A program made the position numbers and the translations under genes. From NCBI GenBank assembly GCA_023393235.1, contig JAEWMH010000164.1:1-64000 (forward strand): a stretch of DNA of 64,000 nucleotides, read 5' to 3'. Below are positions 44,324 to 52,464 of this stretch, piece after piece (position 1 is the first letter of the stretch; each line of letters opens with the position of its first letter). The notes under the pieces were generated by a model. It worked only from the letters and a program-made list of their open reading frames with translations. It was not told where the DNA came from and searched no databases. The stretch comes from Bacillota bacterium. GTDB taxonomy: Bacteria > Bacillota > Bacilli > Paenibacillales > NBRC-103111.

Positions 44324-44836
44324 TCAGTTTTGTTTCATCCAGAGAGGGGTGTAGCTGAAATTCCCCTGCTTTTCCAGCTCACTTTTGAAGAGAGCCACGG
44401 GGCTGTCCGCAGGCAGCAGTTCCCTGTTCCATTGGCTCCGTTTGGCCTCCATGGCAAGCAGAAGCTCCTTAGAGTGCCTGTCGCTGCCGTTCTGCTGCAG
44501 CACCCGCACCAGCAGATGGTTCACATTGGCAGTGGAATTCCAGGAGAAGCTGCATAGCCCATACAAATCATGATAGACGAATCTTTCCCCGCTCACACCC
44601 TTCGGCAAAAAAAGATCCACCGACAGCACACCATGCTGCAGATTGGCGCTGGCAATCTCCAGATCCAGCGGTACCGAGGCAAGCGCGTCCACCAAATTGG
44701 TTTCCGTCAGATAACCGGCGCCCCCCGGTTGGAAGACCGGATCCGCCTGTGAGCTTCCTTGGGGCAGCCAGGACAGTCCCCAGGCGATCCCCAGTGACAC
44801 TAGCAGTGCCGCGGCCAAACGCGCAGCAAGCTTCAT
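44324..44836 (-). CDS. Secreted or membrane-anchored protein of unknown function
   Basis: 170 residues. N-terminal signal-anchor (KLAARLAAALLVSLGIAWGL) then a soluble region with ALASVPLDLEIASANLQHGV and LSVDLFLPKGVSGERFVYHD. The alternation of strands and the NHLLVRVL helix recall small GerMN/sporulation-type lipoprotein folds, but no motif is decisive and there is no lipobox Cys. It lies between mtrB and hepS. B. subtilis has no gene there. Confidence 0.65.
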   Translation of the reverse strand: MKLAARLAAALLVSLGIAWGLSWLPQGSSQADPVFQPGGAGYLTETNLVDALASVPLDLEIASANLQHGVLSVDLFLPKGVSGERFVYHDLYGLCSFSWNSTANVNHLLVRVLQQNGSDRHSKELLLAMEAKRSQWNRELLPADSPVALFKSELEKQGNFSYTPLWMKQN

Positions 44837-44901
44837 TGTTTATCAACTCCAGCCGCCGGAACCAAGGCCCGGCCGATTCATATTCCCCCTTTCCATTGTA
44901 C

Positions 44902-44929
44902 AAAAGAAAAAAGCAGGCTATGCCTGCTT
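44902..44929 (-). terminator. Intrinsic terminator of mtrB
   Basis: AAGCAGGC, 3-nt loop, GCCTGCTT and a T-rich tail (TTTTCTTTT) 13 nt after the mtrB stop. Confidence 0.85.
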
Positions 44930-44941
44930 ATTCCGATATTC

Positions 44942-45172
44942 TTATTCTTCCGTATCAACTACTCCATATTTGGTCCAAATGATTGCTTTGCCCCGGACCT
45001 TCACGGCAGAGGTATGATCGGTGAACTGGGCGATCATGACTTCCCCTTTGTCCAGCTTTTCCGTATGGTGAAAGCGGGTGTCCTGTCCTCTGGTTAACCC
45101 GATGACGTGCACCCCGTTATCCTTGGCCTTCACAACAAAATATTCTCCGCTCTGCGCCTGCTCCTTGTCCAT
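44942..45172 (-). CDS. mtrB: Transcription attenuation protein MtrB (TRAP)
   Basis: Tryptophan-activated RNA-binding protein that forms an 11-mer ring and binds (G/U)AG triplets in trp leaders. 76 residues, full length. The family core [27 protein letters not shown] and [12 protein letters not shown] is very close to the B. subtilis protein as remembered. The RNA-contacting residues (Lys37, Lys56, Arg58 there) correspond to Lys39, Lys58 and Arg60 here. Monocistronic between a terminator and a tRNA. The folE gene that precedes mtrB in B. subtilis is absent. Its likely target is the leader at 32680-32945. Confidence 0.96.
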   Translation of the reverse strand: MDKEQAQSGEYFVVKAKDNGVHVIGLTRGQDTRFHHTEKLDKGEVMIAQFTDHTSAVKVRGKAIIWTKYGVVDTEE

Positions 45173-45247
45173 CTGCTTGGACCTCCTCTAAAAGCTTCCT
45201 ACCTCTATGATGCTAGATTGTCCCTCTCCTGTCAAACCCCGGAGAAA

Positions 45248-45280
45248 AGAAAAAAGACACCGCAGTTAACGATGTCTTTC
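45248..45280 (-). terminator. Terminator of the downstream tRNA-Pro gene
   Basis: AAGACATCG, 7-nt loop, CGGTGTCTT followed by TTTTCTTTTC. Nearly identical to the terminator of the other tRNA copy. Confidence 0.85.
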
Positions 45281-45286
45281 TTCACA

Positions 45287-45363
45287 TGGTCGGAGTAACA
45301 CGATTTGAACGTGCGACCTCACCCACCCCAAGGGTGCGCGCTACCAGGCTGCGCTATACCCCG
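45287..45363 (-). tRNA. tRNA-Pro (GGG), copy 1
   Basis: 77 nt. Acceptor CGGGGTA/TACTCCG, D-arm GCGC-AGCCTGGT-AGCGC, anticodon stem CACCC/GGGTG with loop TTGGGGT giving anticodon GGG, T-arm GCACG-TTCAAAT-CGTGT, encoded 3' CCA. Sequence identical to the copy at 45514. Confidence 0.95.
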
Positions 45364-45385
45364 ATACCTTAAGTCAACAAAAACG

Positions 45386-45414
45386 ATTATATTCGTTTTT
45401 TAACCATTTGTAAA
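45386..45414 (-). promoter_or_regulatory. Promoter of tRNA-Pro copy 1
   Basis: TTTACA, 17 nt, TATAAT, about 20 nt before the tRNA. Confidence 0.75.
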
Positions 45415-45474
45415 GTGTTCCAGAAAAAAATGCGATAAACCCGTAATTGGAAGCAAATTAAACCAATCGGGTAA

Positions 45475-45505
45475 AAGAAAAAAGACATCGCAATTGACGA
45501 TGTCT
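45475..45505 (-). terminator. Terminator of tRNA-Pro copy 2
   Basis: AGACATCG, 7-nt loop, CGATGTCT followed by TTTTTCTTTT. Confidence 0.85.
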
Positions 45506-45513
45506 TCTTCACA

Positions 45514-45590
45514 TGGTCGGAGTAACACGATTTGAACGTGCGACCTCACCCACCCCAAGGGTGCGCGCTACCAGGCTGCGCTATACCCCG
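45514..45590 (-). tRNA. tRNA-Pro (GGG), copy 2
   Basis: 77 nt, same sequence and arms as the copy at 45287, with its own promoter and terminator. The two tRNAs are 227 bp apart start to start. The tRNA plus terminator are duplicated, whereas the upstream promoter sequences differ. Confidence 0.95.
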
Positions 45591-45629
45591 ATACCTATAA
45601 GCGCCCGCCATTTCCCGGCGGCAAAAATG

Positions 45630-45658
45630 AGTTTACCCTATTTTGCAAGGTGTGTCAA
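45630..45658 (-). promoter_or_regulatory. Promoter of tRNA-Pro copy 2
   Basis: TTGACA, 17 nt, TAAACT, about 40 nt before the tRNA. Confidence 0.75.
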
Positions 45659-45748
45659 CCTTTTCGATATCACTTTTTTAAAGTCAGACAATTCAGGACA
45701 AATCAGACTTTTCCGTCGAAGAAGCTCCGCGGAGTCCGGTTGGGCATC

Positions 45749-45785
45749 AAAAAAGCCGAAGAATCCGATAATCAGATTCCGCGGC
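45749..45785 (-). terminator. Intrinsic terminator of hbs
   Basis: GCCGCGGAATC and GATTCTTCGGC arms with six T on the minus strand, about 40 nt after the hbs stop codon. Confidence 0.8.
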
Positions 45786-45822
45786 CTGTCGTTTTTCCGT
45801 ATAAGCATCTATGTACGAGAGA

Positions 45823-46095
45823 TTATTGTACACCGTCTCTCAGAGCTTTGCCGGGTTTGAAGGAAGTCACCTTGCTTGCGGGAATGTCGATTTCCTTGCC
45901 AGTTTGCGGGTTTCTGCCCTTGCGAGCGGAACGCTCACGAACCTCAAAGTTACCAAATCCAACAAGCTGAACTTTGTCGCCACCTTGCAGCGCTTCGGTG
46001 ATGGCCTCGAATACCGCTTCGACAGCTTTCGTAGCGTCCTTCTTGGACAGTTCGGAGCTTTCTGCAACCTTGGCGATCAAATCGGATTTATTCAT
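45823..46095 (-). CDS. hbs: DNA-binding protein HU
   Basis: Histone-like nucleoid protein, 90 residues, standard length. [20 protein letters not shown] helices, the [20 protein letters not shown] beta-arm that wraps DNA with the conserved Pro of the NPQTG tip, and a C-terminal [10 protein letters not shown]. Order spoIVA-hbs-mtrB as in B. subtilis. TATAAT about 60 nt upstream is a possible -10 box, without a clear -35. Confidence 0.97.
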   Translation of the reverse strand: MNKSDLIAKVAESSELSKKDATKAVEAVFEAITEALQGGDKVQLVGFGNFEVRERSARKGRNPQTGKEIDIPASKVTSFKPGKALRDGVQ

Positions 46096-46272
46096 GCATA
46101 TTCACCTCCCCCCGGTATATTACATGTGTTTACCGATTCTTTCGGAATTATACTTGTCCATTGGATAAAAACGAACAAATTTATAGTAATACACCGTCGG
46201 CCCAATTTCAAGTCGATAAATGAAGTTTTCCCTTTCGGATACGACAAATTGCGTGTATTGGAGCATAAATAG

Positions 46273-46317
46273 GAAAAAAGCCCCAGCCTGCGGACGGTCG
46301 TTCCACAGGCAGGAGCT
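46273..46317 (-). terminator. Intrinsic terminator of spoIVA
   Basis: AGCTCCTGCCTGTGG and CCGCAGGCTGGGGCT arms followed by six T, about 25 nt after the spoIVA stop. Confidence 0.85.
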
Positions 46318-46339
46318 TTATAGAGGGGGAAGCTTGTGA

Positions 46340-47821
46340 TCAGAGTATAATGGCGATCAGACCGCCGGAGCCTTCGTTGATGATCCGGCCCAGGGTTTCC
46401 TGGAGCTTGTAGCGGGCATTGTCGGGCATCATGGCCAGCTTGCCCTGGATGCCCTCGCGGACGATGGAGTGGAGCGACCGTCCGAAGATATCGGATTCCC
46501 AGATCTTCAGCGGATTCTCTTCGAAGTCCTGCATCAGATAGCGGACCAGTTCCTCGCTTTGCTTCTCCGTTCCAATGATAGGGCAGAATTCCGATTCCAC
46601 GTCTACCCGGATCATATGTACCGAAGGGGCGGTGGCTTTCAGGCGCACACCGAACCGGGAGCCTTGGCGGATCAGCTCCGGCTCATCCAGCGCCATTTCG
46701 GCCAGAGTAGGCGGCGCAATGCCGTAGCCGGTGGTTTTGACCATTTCCAGGGCCTCTGCGAACTGGTCATATTCCCGCTTGGCATGGGTAAAGTCCTGCA
46801 TCAGCTGCAGCAGATGGTCCTTGCCGCGGATTTCCACACCGACTACTTCCTGGAGGATATGGTCATACAGCTCATCCGGGGCGAACAGATCAATCTCGGC
46901 CACACCCTGGCCCATATTCATATCCGCCAAAGCGGCGCGTTCGATAAAGTCATACGCTCCGAATTGGCCTACCACACGGTCCACATCCCGCAGCCTGCGG
47001 ATATCCTGTACGGTGTCACGGACGGAGGATTCGAACTCCGTACGCAGCCAGTGCTTCTCGTTTAACACCATCACCCAGCTGGGCAGGTTAACGTTCACCT
47101 CATGCACGGGGAATTCATAGAGCACCTCGCGCAGCACGGACAGCACGTCATCTTCACCCATGGTGGCGGCGGACAAGGCCATAACCGGTATATCATATTT
47201 GGCGGACAGCTCGGCACGGAGCTCTTGAGCCGGTTCGCTGTCAGGCTTCATCGTGTTGATGACCAGAATAAACGGCTTGCCGACTTCCTTCAGCTCGGCC
47301 ACCACCCGCTCTTCCGCCTCCACATAGGAGGAACGCGGAATTTCGGCGATGCTGCCGTCTGTGGTAATAACGACGCCAAGGGTGGAATGCTCCTGGATCA
47401 CCTTGCGGGTGCCGATTTCGGCAGCCTCCTGGAAGGGGATCGGCTCATCGAACCAGGGTGTGGAGATCATCCGGGGACCGGCTTCATCCTCATAGCCCTT
47501 GGCCCCTTGTACGGCATAGCCGACGCAATCCACCAGCCGGACATTCACGTTCAAGCCTTCGCCAACCGAAATTTGAACCGCATTGTTGGGAACAAATTTG
47601 GGCTCGGTCGTCATAATGGTGCGGCCGGCGGCGCTTTGCGGCAGCTCATCCACCGCTCTCACCCGATCCGACTCGTTCTTGATGTTGGGGATAACCACCG
47701 ATTCCATAAACCGCTTGATGAAGGTGGATTTCCCTGTCCGTACCGCTCCGACCACCCCGAGATAGATGTCTCCGCCGGTGCGTTCGGCAATGTCCTTAAT
47801 GATATCGACTCGTTCCAACAT
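46340..47821 (-). CDS. spoIVA: Stage IV sporulation protein A (spore coat ATPase)
   Basis: ATPase that polymerises on the forespore membrane as the base layer of the spore coat. 493 residues, full length. TRAFAC-type P-loop GAVRTGKST at 25-33, LVDCVGYAVQGAKG (switch region), VINTMKPDS, and the highly conserved C-terminal SpoVM/SpoVID-interaction region ending GSGGLIAIIL. The ATG at 47821 has GGAGGGG. Preceded by a SigE-like promoter. Confidence 0.98.
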   Translation of the reverse strand: MLERVDIIKDIAERTGGDIYLGVVGAVRTGKSTFIKRFMESVVIPNIKNESDRVRAVDELPQSAAGRTIMTTEPKFVPNNAVQISVGEGLNVNVRLVDCVGYAVQGAKGYEDEAGPRMISTPWFDEPIPFQEAAEIGTRKVIQEHSTLGVVITTDGSIAEIPRSSYVEAEERVVAELKEVGKPFILVINTMKPDSEPAQELRAELSAKYDIPVMALSAATMGEDDVLSVLREVLYEFPVHEVNVNLPSWVMVLNEKHWLRTEFESSVRDTVQDIRRLRDVDRVVGQFGAYDFIERAALADMNMGQGVAEIDLFAPDELYDHILQEVVGVEIRGKDHLLQLMQDFTHAKREYDQFAEALEMVKTTGYGIAPPTLAEMALDEPELIRQGSRFGVRLKATAPSVHMIRVDVESEFCPIIGTEKQSEELVRYLMQDFEENPLKIWESDIFGRSLHSIVREGIQGKLAMMPDNARYKLQETLGRIINEGSGGLIAIIL

Positions 47822-47970
47822 GATCCCCTCCTGAATTCCTTCAAAATGTAGTACACCAAGCGCCGGAGCATCCCGCCGATCCGTTTCTCCTGCCCTTCCT
47901 GTACCCGAAAAAGATGACTGATGTGCACCGCATTGGAAGCCACACTCGTACCATCTTTTGGACTAGTAAA

Positions 47971-47997
47971 AATATATGTGTACAGCCCCGGAATATG
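47971..47997 (-). promoter_or_regulatory. SigE-type promoter of spoIVA
   Basis: CATATT and CATATATT separated by 13 nt, matching the mother-cell SigE pattern (ATA near -35, CATA--T near -10). It gives a leader of about 145 nt. No other gene is supported in the 47822-48183 gap, which also holds the terminator at 48148. Confidence 0.55.
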
Positions 47998-48147
47998 ACA
48001 GAGAATTCTATAGTAAAATTCCCGGGAGTGTGCCCACTGTCCAATCCGGCTTTCCGCAAGGTATGCGAAAAGCTTCCCCGATTTATGATATATGAGCGGT
48101 CTGCATGGCTTATGCATGCCCCCTGCATCTAAAAAACAGCCTGAACG

Positions 48148-48171
48148 CAAAAAAAAGCTGCCGCAGCAGCT
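48148..48171 (-). terminator. Intrinsic terminator of the ferredoxin gene
   Basis: AGCTGC, 4-nt loop, GCAGCT followed by eight T on the minus strand. Confidence 0.85.
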
Positions 48172-48183
48172 CCATGTTTGTCC

Positions 48184-48528
48184 TTACCACAAATCCTCTT
48201 CCTCCTGCTGCCGCTTCAGCTGTGCTCTTATAGCCGCTTTAAGAGGGTCCTCCGGCAATTCTACGGTAACCACCCCCGTCACCCTGGCCTGGCAGGCAAA
48301 ACGGTAGCCCTGGGCCTCCAGAGCCCCCAGCTTGGCCTTCTCCGCTTGCTTCGGCTCGGTAAGCCCTTCCACCCCGCCGACAACCCGTACCTTGCACATC
48401 AGGCAGCTTAAACCGCCGCTGCACCTGGTTCTGACCGCCACCTTGGCTTGTCTTGCCGCCTCCAGCAGCGTCAATCCCGCACGGACGTTTACCTTCTTCC
48501 CATCCGGCAAAAACTCTACCTCCGGCAT
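48184..48528 (-). CDS. 2Fe-2S ferredoxin-like protein
   Basis: 114 residues, plant-type ferredoxin fold. Cluster ligands Cys36, Cys42, Cys45 (RCSGGLSCLMCKV) and Cys79 (FACQAR). The C-terminal helix is Gln/Glu-rich (AIRAQLKRQQEEED). Electron carrier with unknown partner. The same neighbourhood (next to spoIVA and spoVIF) in Paenibacillus-type genomes suggests housekeeping or sporulation-linked use, an inference. Confidence 0.85.
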   Translation of the reverse strand: MPEVEFLPDGKKVNVRAGLTLLEAARQAKVAVRTRCSGGLSCLMCKVRVVGGVEGLTEPKQAEKAKLGALEAQGYRFACQARVTGVVTVELPEDPLKAAIRAQLKRQQEEEDLW

Positions 48529-48662
48529 GAGGCATCTCCCCTTTCTATCTCTTTCAAATGATGCATGCTATCATCATACCATCCGAGGGAAAAACAGAAA
48601 AATCCTCTCACGCAAAAAGACCGCCCGGAGGCGGCCTTTGGGGATAAAAGAAGAGCAAAATA

Positions 48663-48947
48663 TTATTTTTTGCCGCCCATCATCATTTTCATGAGGGCTT
48701 CCATATTGTTGGGATTCAGATTGCTGCCCTTAACTGCCTTCACAATCTCACTCATTGTCTGCTCCGAAACCGGGACATTCACCATCGACGCCACCTGCTT
48801 GATCAGTTGACGCAGCTGCTCCTCGCTTTGCATCGTGCCGGGCTTCACATTGCTGGCGAGCTTATGAATATCCTTTTGGGTAACGGATTTGCCGGTTTTG
48901 CTCTTGACAGCCTTCAGCACATCCTTGGACATATCTTTGCCGGGCAT
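48663..48947 (-). CDS. spoVIF: Stage VI sporulation protein F family
   Basis: 94 residues with DVLKAVKSKTGKSVTQKDIH, LRQLIKQVASMVNVPVSEQT and a Met/Gly-rich C-terminus (MEALMKMMMGGKK), the organisation of SpoVIF (YjcC), a SigG/SigK-associated coat assembly factor. Start at 48947 with GGGAGG. B. subtilis spoVIF is at another locus, so the placement beside gpsA differs. Confidence 0.8.
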   Translation of the reverse strand: MPGKDMSKDVLKAVKSKTGKSVTQKDIHKLASNVKPGTMQSEEQLRQLIKQVASMVNVPVSEQTMSEIVKAVKGSNLNPNNMEALMKMMMGGKK

Positions 48948-49043
48948 CGGTATACCTCCCCTATTCCATTGGCGTTCATCGCCGGATAGGGTATTGTATG
49001 ACAACGTCCCGGAATTGGTTTGGGCGGACGTAGGCTTATATGA

Positions 49044-50084
49044 TCAGCCTAACCACTTGCCCGCGGCCTCCTGGGCAATCTCCTCAATCTCATGGGTGCG
49101 GACGCGGCCCATCAGATCCTCCACGCCCCGCTTGGGCTCCTTGCCCTCAAACAGCACCTGGTAGAGCACCTGGGTGATGGGCATACGCACCTGATGGTGT
49201 TTGGACATTTCGTAGGCGGCTCGGGTAGTCTTGACCCCTTCCACCACCATGCCCATCTCCTCCAGCACCACAGCCAAAGGTTTGCCTTGGCCAAGCATAT
49301 ACCCGGCCCGCCAGTTGCGGCTGTGCCGGCTGGTGCAGGTTACGACCAGGTCCCCGAAGCCGGAAAGCCCCGCGAAGGTCAGCGGATTGGCCTCCAGAGC
49401 CACACCCAGGCGGGCGATCTCCGCCAGCCCGCGGGTCATCAGAGCCGCCTTGGCATTGTCGCCGAACTGCAGGCCGTCGCTCATCCCCGCGCCCAATGCG
49501 ATAATGTTCTTCAGCGCACCGCTTACCTCCACCCCAACGACGTCGGGATTGGTGTACACCCGGAAATAGGGACTCATGAAGAGGTCCTGGGCCGCCTCTG
49601 CGGCTTCCAGCTGCTTGGCCGCCACCACAATCGTAGTGGGACACTTCACGATGACCTCCTCCGCATGGCTCGGCCCGGACAGGACCACGATCCGGTCCGG
49701 GTTCTGCTGCGGCAGCTCCTCAGCGATGACGGAAGTCATCCGCTTCAGGGTATCGGCCTCGAAGCCCTTGGCGGCATGAATGACCAGTGTGTCGGGGGAC
49801 AGGAAAGGCCTTATATTGCCCGCTACCTCCCGCATCCCTGACGACGGGGCAGCCAGCACAACAGCCTCCGCGCCTCGTACCGCCTCCTCCAGGCTGAGGG
49901 TGGCATAGATGTTCCCGGACAGGATTGCATCCTTCAAATAACGGCTATTGGTATGTAGGGCATTGATTTCATGAACTTGCTCGGGATGCCGGGTCCATAA
50001 GACAACCTCATGGCCGTTGTCCGCCAGCACAGAGGCCAATGCGGTTCCCCAGCTGCCCGCTACAAGTACAGCGGTTTTTTTCAC
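49044..50084 (-). CDS. gpsA: Glycerol-3-phosphate dehydrogenase [NAD(P)+]
   Basis: Reduces dihydroxyacetone phosphate to sn-glycerol 3-phosphate for phospholipids. 346 residues. VVLAAPSSGMREV, ALKNIIALGAGMSDGLQFGDNAKAAL region with the catalytic Lys, and AGLSGFGDLVVTC. Starts with GTG at 50084 (GGAGGT nine nt upstream). Odd: the dinucleotide motif is usually G-x-G-x-x-G (GAGSWG). Here the first Gly codon is GTA, giving VAGSWG. It lies next to plsY, the next enzyme in the pathway. Confidence 0.93.
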   Translation of the reverse strand: MKKTAVLVAGSWGTALASVLADNGHEVVLWTRHPEQVHEINALHTNSRYLKDAILSGNIYATLSLEEAVRGAEAVVLAAPSSGMREVAGNIRPFLSPDTLVIHAAKGFEADTLKRMTSVIAEELPQQNPDRIVVLSGPSHAEEVIVKCPTTIVVAAKQLEAAEAAQDLFMSPYFRVYTNPDVVGVEVSGALKNIIALGAGMSDGLQFGDNAKAALMTRGLAEIARLGVALEANPLTFAGLSGFGDLVVTCTSRHSRNWRAGYMLGQGKPLAVVLEEMGMVVEGVKTTRAAYEMSKHHQVRMPITQVLYQVLFEGKEPKRGVEDLMGRVRTHEIEEIAQEAAGKWLG

Positions 50085-50150
50085 AGGCGACCTACCTCCC
50101 TTGTCACATTTGGGGGAATAAATTTTCATCGAGTTTCATTCCTTACCGGG

Positions 50151-50255
50151 AAAGAAGTGCCTTGGATGCTCAAACACGTTTTGTCGGCCTTGATTGGATT
50201 GAAGTATGTAAGGGATTCAAGGCCGCCAAAAAACTCGCCCTCAAGTCACTTCTTT
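50151..50255. repeat. Long nested inverted repeat between plsY and gpsA
   Basis: AAAGAAGTG (50151-50159) pairs with CACTTCTTT (50247-50255), and inside it GTTTTGTCGGCCTTGA (50178-50193) pairs with TCAAGGCCG plus CCAAAAAAC (50217-50234) with two mismatched positions. A hairpin of about 105 nt. No T-run, no coding capacity. It differs in sequence from the family A and B elements and from the 166-bp palindrome. Confidence 0.6.
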
Positions 50256-50313
50256 GCCTTTCAGTCATTTCACATGAATATTTAATCGCTCGTTTGTTGC
50301 CTCGGCCCGTCTC

Positions 50314-50910
50314 CTAGCCTACCTTCTTCGCCCCCAGCTTGTTTTCCTTCCCCTTGGCCAGCTTGACAATATTGCTGCGGTGCCGTACGAATGCAAACAG
50401 CGCCACCAGAAGACTGATCCAGAACAGCTCCATCGGACGGTCCAAAAGCAGGATAAAAACGGGAATGAATGCGGTAAACAAAAGCGATCCCAAAGACACG
50501 TACCGGGTAATCACAATGGAAACAATAGCAATAATCCCTGCCAATAATGACGGCAAAAAGGCAAGCGATGCCATAACGCCGATAGTGGAGGCAATTCCTT
50601 TGCCCCCTTTGAAGCCGAAAAACACCGGCCAGTTATGGCCGACAATAACCGCAACCCCGCAGATGATCCGGGCCCAGATCATGTCCTGCCCCAACCAAAC
50701 CGGCAGCCACACGGCGGCAATTCCCTTCAGCACATCCAGGCTCAGCACCGCTATCGCCGGCCCTTTGCCCAACACGCGGAGGGTATTGGTCGCCCCCGCA
50801 TTGCCGCTGCCGTGCTGGCGGATATCGATGCCCTTCAGCATCCGGCCCATCAGATAGCTGAAGCTGATGGAGCCCAACAGATACGAAACAACCGCTGCAA
50901 CGATCCACAT
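50314..50910 (-). CDS. plsY: Glycerol-3-phosphate acyltransferase PlsY
   Basis: Membrane enzyme using acyl-phosphate to acylate glycerol 3-phosphate. 198 residues, five membrane helices. Motif 1 LLGSISFSYLMGRMLKGIDI, the GSGNAGATNTLRVLG loop, VIVGHNWPVFFGFKGGKGIAST and the final membrane segment. The ATG at 50910 with GGGGAG. Together with gpsA and plsC it covers early phospholipid synthesis. Confidence 0.96.
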   Translation of the reverse strand: MWIVAAVVSYLLGSISFSYLMGRMLKGIDIRQHGSGNAGATNTLRVLGKGPAIAVLSLDVLKGIAAVWLPVWLGQDMIWARIICGVAVIVGHNWPVFFGFKGGKGIASTIGVMASLAFLPSLLAGIIAIVSIVITRYVSLGSLLFTAFIPVFILLLDRPMELFWISLLVALFAFVRHRSNIVKLAKGKENKLGAKKVG

Positions 50911-50924
50911 AACCAACACTCCCC

Positions 50925-50951
50925 AAAAAGCCTTCCGTTAGAGGAAGGCTT
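50925..50951 (-). terminator. Intrinsic terminator between der and plsY
   Basis: AAGCCTTCC, 6-nt loop, GGAAGGCTT with T-run TTT, only about 15 nt before plsY. The plsY gene therefore needs read-through or its own promoter further upstream within der. Confidence 0.7.
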
Positions 50952-50998
50952 GCTCTTCTATTCCTGTTAGAGACTGCGACTACTTTCCTCGCAGCTCC

Positions 50999-52318
50999 TT
51001 AATCCTCCGATTTGCGACGGGTGAACAGCCGCAGGGGAGTTCCTTCGAAATCGAATGCTTCCCGGATTTTGTTCTCCAGATACCGCTCATAGGAGAAATG
51101 CATCAGCTCCGGATCATTGACGAAAATCATGAATGTCGGCGGCTTCACCGCCACCTGGGTGGCATAGTTCAGCTTCAGACGGCGTCCCTTATCCGTCGGC
51201 GGGCTGTTCAGCGCTACCGCTTCATTGATAATATCATTCAGGACGTGGGTAACCACACGCATGGAGTGGTTTTCGGCCACCTTATTCACCACCGGGTACA
51301 GCTTTTGCAGGCGCTGGCCGGTTTTGGCGGAAACGAATACAACAGGCGCGTAGGACATAAACAGGAAATGGTCCCGGATTTTGGTGGTGAATTGCTGCAT
51401 GGTTTTGTCGTCCTTCTCCACCACATCCCATTTATTCACCACAATAATGCTGGATTTGCCTGCTTCATGGGCATATCCGGCAATATGCTTATCCTGCTCG
51501 ATGATGCCTTCTTCGCCATTGATGACCACCAGCACCACATCCGCCCGCTCGATGGCTTTCATGGCCCGCATTACACTGTATTTTTCAGTAGATTCATAGA
51601 CCTTGCCCCGCTTGCGCATACCGGCCGTATCGATCAGCACATACTTCTGGCCGTCCTTCTCAAAAGGAGTGTCAATGGCATCCCGGGTGGTTCCCGCCAC
51701 ATCGCTGACGATAACCCGCTCCGACCCCAGCAAAGCGTTAACCAGGGAGGACTTGCCCACATTGGGCCGGCCGATCAGCGCCACCTTGATGACGTCCTCG
51801 CCGTATTCATCCCCTGTATCCTCCGGAAAATGCTTGCTGGCCTCATCCAGAAGATCGCCGATGCCCAGTCCATGCGCCCCGGAAATGCCTACAGGATCAC
51901 CGAAGCCCAGGGTATAAAATTCATAGATATCATCCTGCCGCTGGATATTATCCACCTTGTTTACCGCCAGGACTACCGGCTTGCCGGATTTGTACAGAAT
52001 TTCGGAAATTTCCTCATCCGTTGCGGTCACACCCGCTTTGGCATCCACCATAAAAATAATGACATCGGCCTCTTCAATGGCCAGCTCCGCCTGAATGCGG
52101 ACGGAACGGAGGATTTCATCCTCGCCGTCGATTTCGATGCCGCCGGTATCGATAATGTTAAATTCCTGCTCCAGCCATACTCCTTTGCCGTAAAGCCGGT
52201 CGCGGGTCACACCGGGCTTATCCTCCACAATGGCCAACCGGTCGCCAATGATCCGGTTAAAGATTGTGGATTTGCCCACGTTGGGTCTCCCCACAATCGC
52301 AATAATAGGTTTGGCCAA
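50999..52318 (-). CDS. der: Ribosome-associated GTPase Der (EngA)
   Basis: Double-GTPase needed for 50S ribosome assembly. 439 residues. G1 GRPNVGKST twice (near the N-terminus and near residue 180), G3 DTGG and DTAG, G4 NKVD and NKWD, and a C-terminal KH-like domain ending in a basic tail. The likely start is TTG at 52318 ([15 protein letters not shown] eight nt upstream). GTG at 52327 is an alternative. Confidence 0.97.
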   Translation of the reverse strand: MAKPIIAIVGRPNVGKSTIFNRIIGDRLAIVEDKPGVTRDRLYGKGVWLEQEFNIIDTGGIEIDGEDEILRSVRIQAELAIEEADVIIFMVDAKAGVTATDEEISEILYKSGKPVVLAVNKVDNIQRQDDIYEFYTLGFGDPVGISGAHGLGIGDLLDEASKHFPEDTGDEYGEDVIKVALIGRPNVGKSSLVNALLGSERVIVSDVAGTTRDAIDTPFEKDGQKYVLIDTAGMRKRGKVYESTEKYSVMRAMKAIERADVVLVVINGEEGIIEQDKHIAGYAHEAGKSSIIVVNKWDVVEKDDKTMQQFTTKIRDHFLFMSYAPVVFVSAKTGQRLQKLYPVVNKVAENHSMRVVTHVLNDIINEAVALNSPPTDKGRRLKLNYATQVAVKPPTFMIFVNDPELMHFSYERYLENKIREAFDFEGTPLRLFTRRKSED

Positions 52319-52403
52319 TCCGTTCACTCCCTACATCATTACTATCTGTCTCGCAAAAGCTTCCAAAAACCTGCATGTCTCATGATAACAAAATAACCTC
52401 ACA

Positions 52404-52456
52404 AAGGGAAGTCTTGCCTTTATCCGGAGGCCGGAGCAGCACAAGACTCCCTTTTT
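52404..52456. terminator. Hairpin between the capping-subunit gene and der
   Basis: AAAGGGAAGTCTTG and CAAGACTCCCTTT arms enclose a GC-rich loop. Six T follow on the plus strand and only three on the minus strand, so as a terminator for the minus-strand genes it is weak. Confidence 0.5.
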
Positions 52457-52464
52457 TGCTGTCT

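Noticed and set aside
47659..48150. 163-codon frame overlapping the start of spoIVA on the same strand
   Set aside because: It overlaps the conserved spoIVA N-terminus in another frame and has no recognisable protein features. The region is better explained by the SigE promoter and leader.
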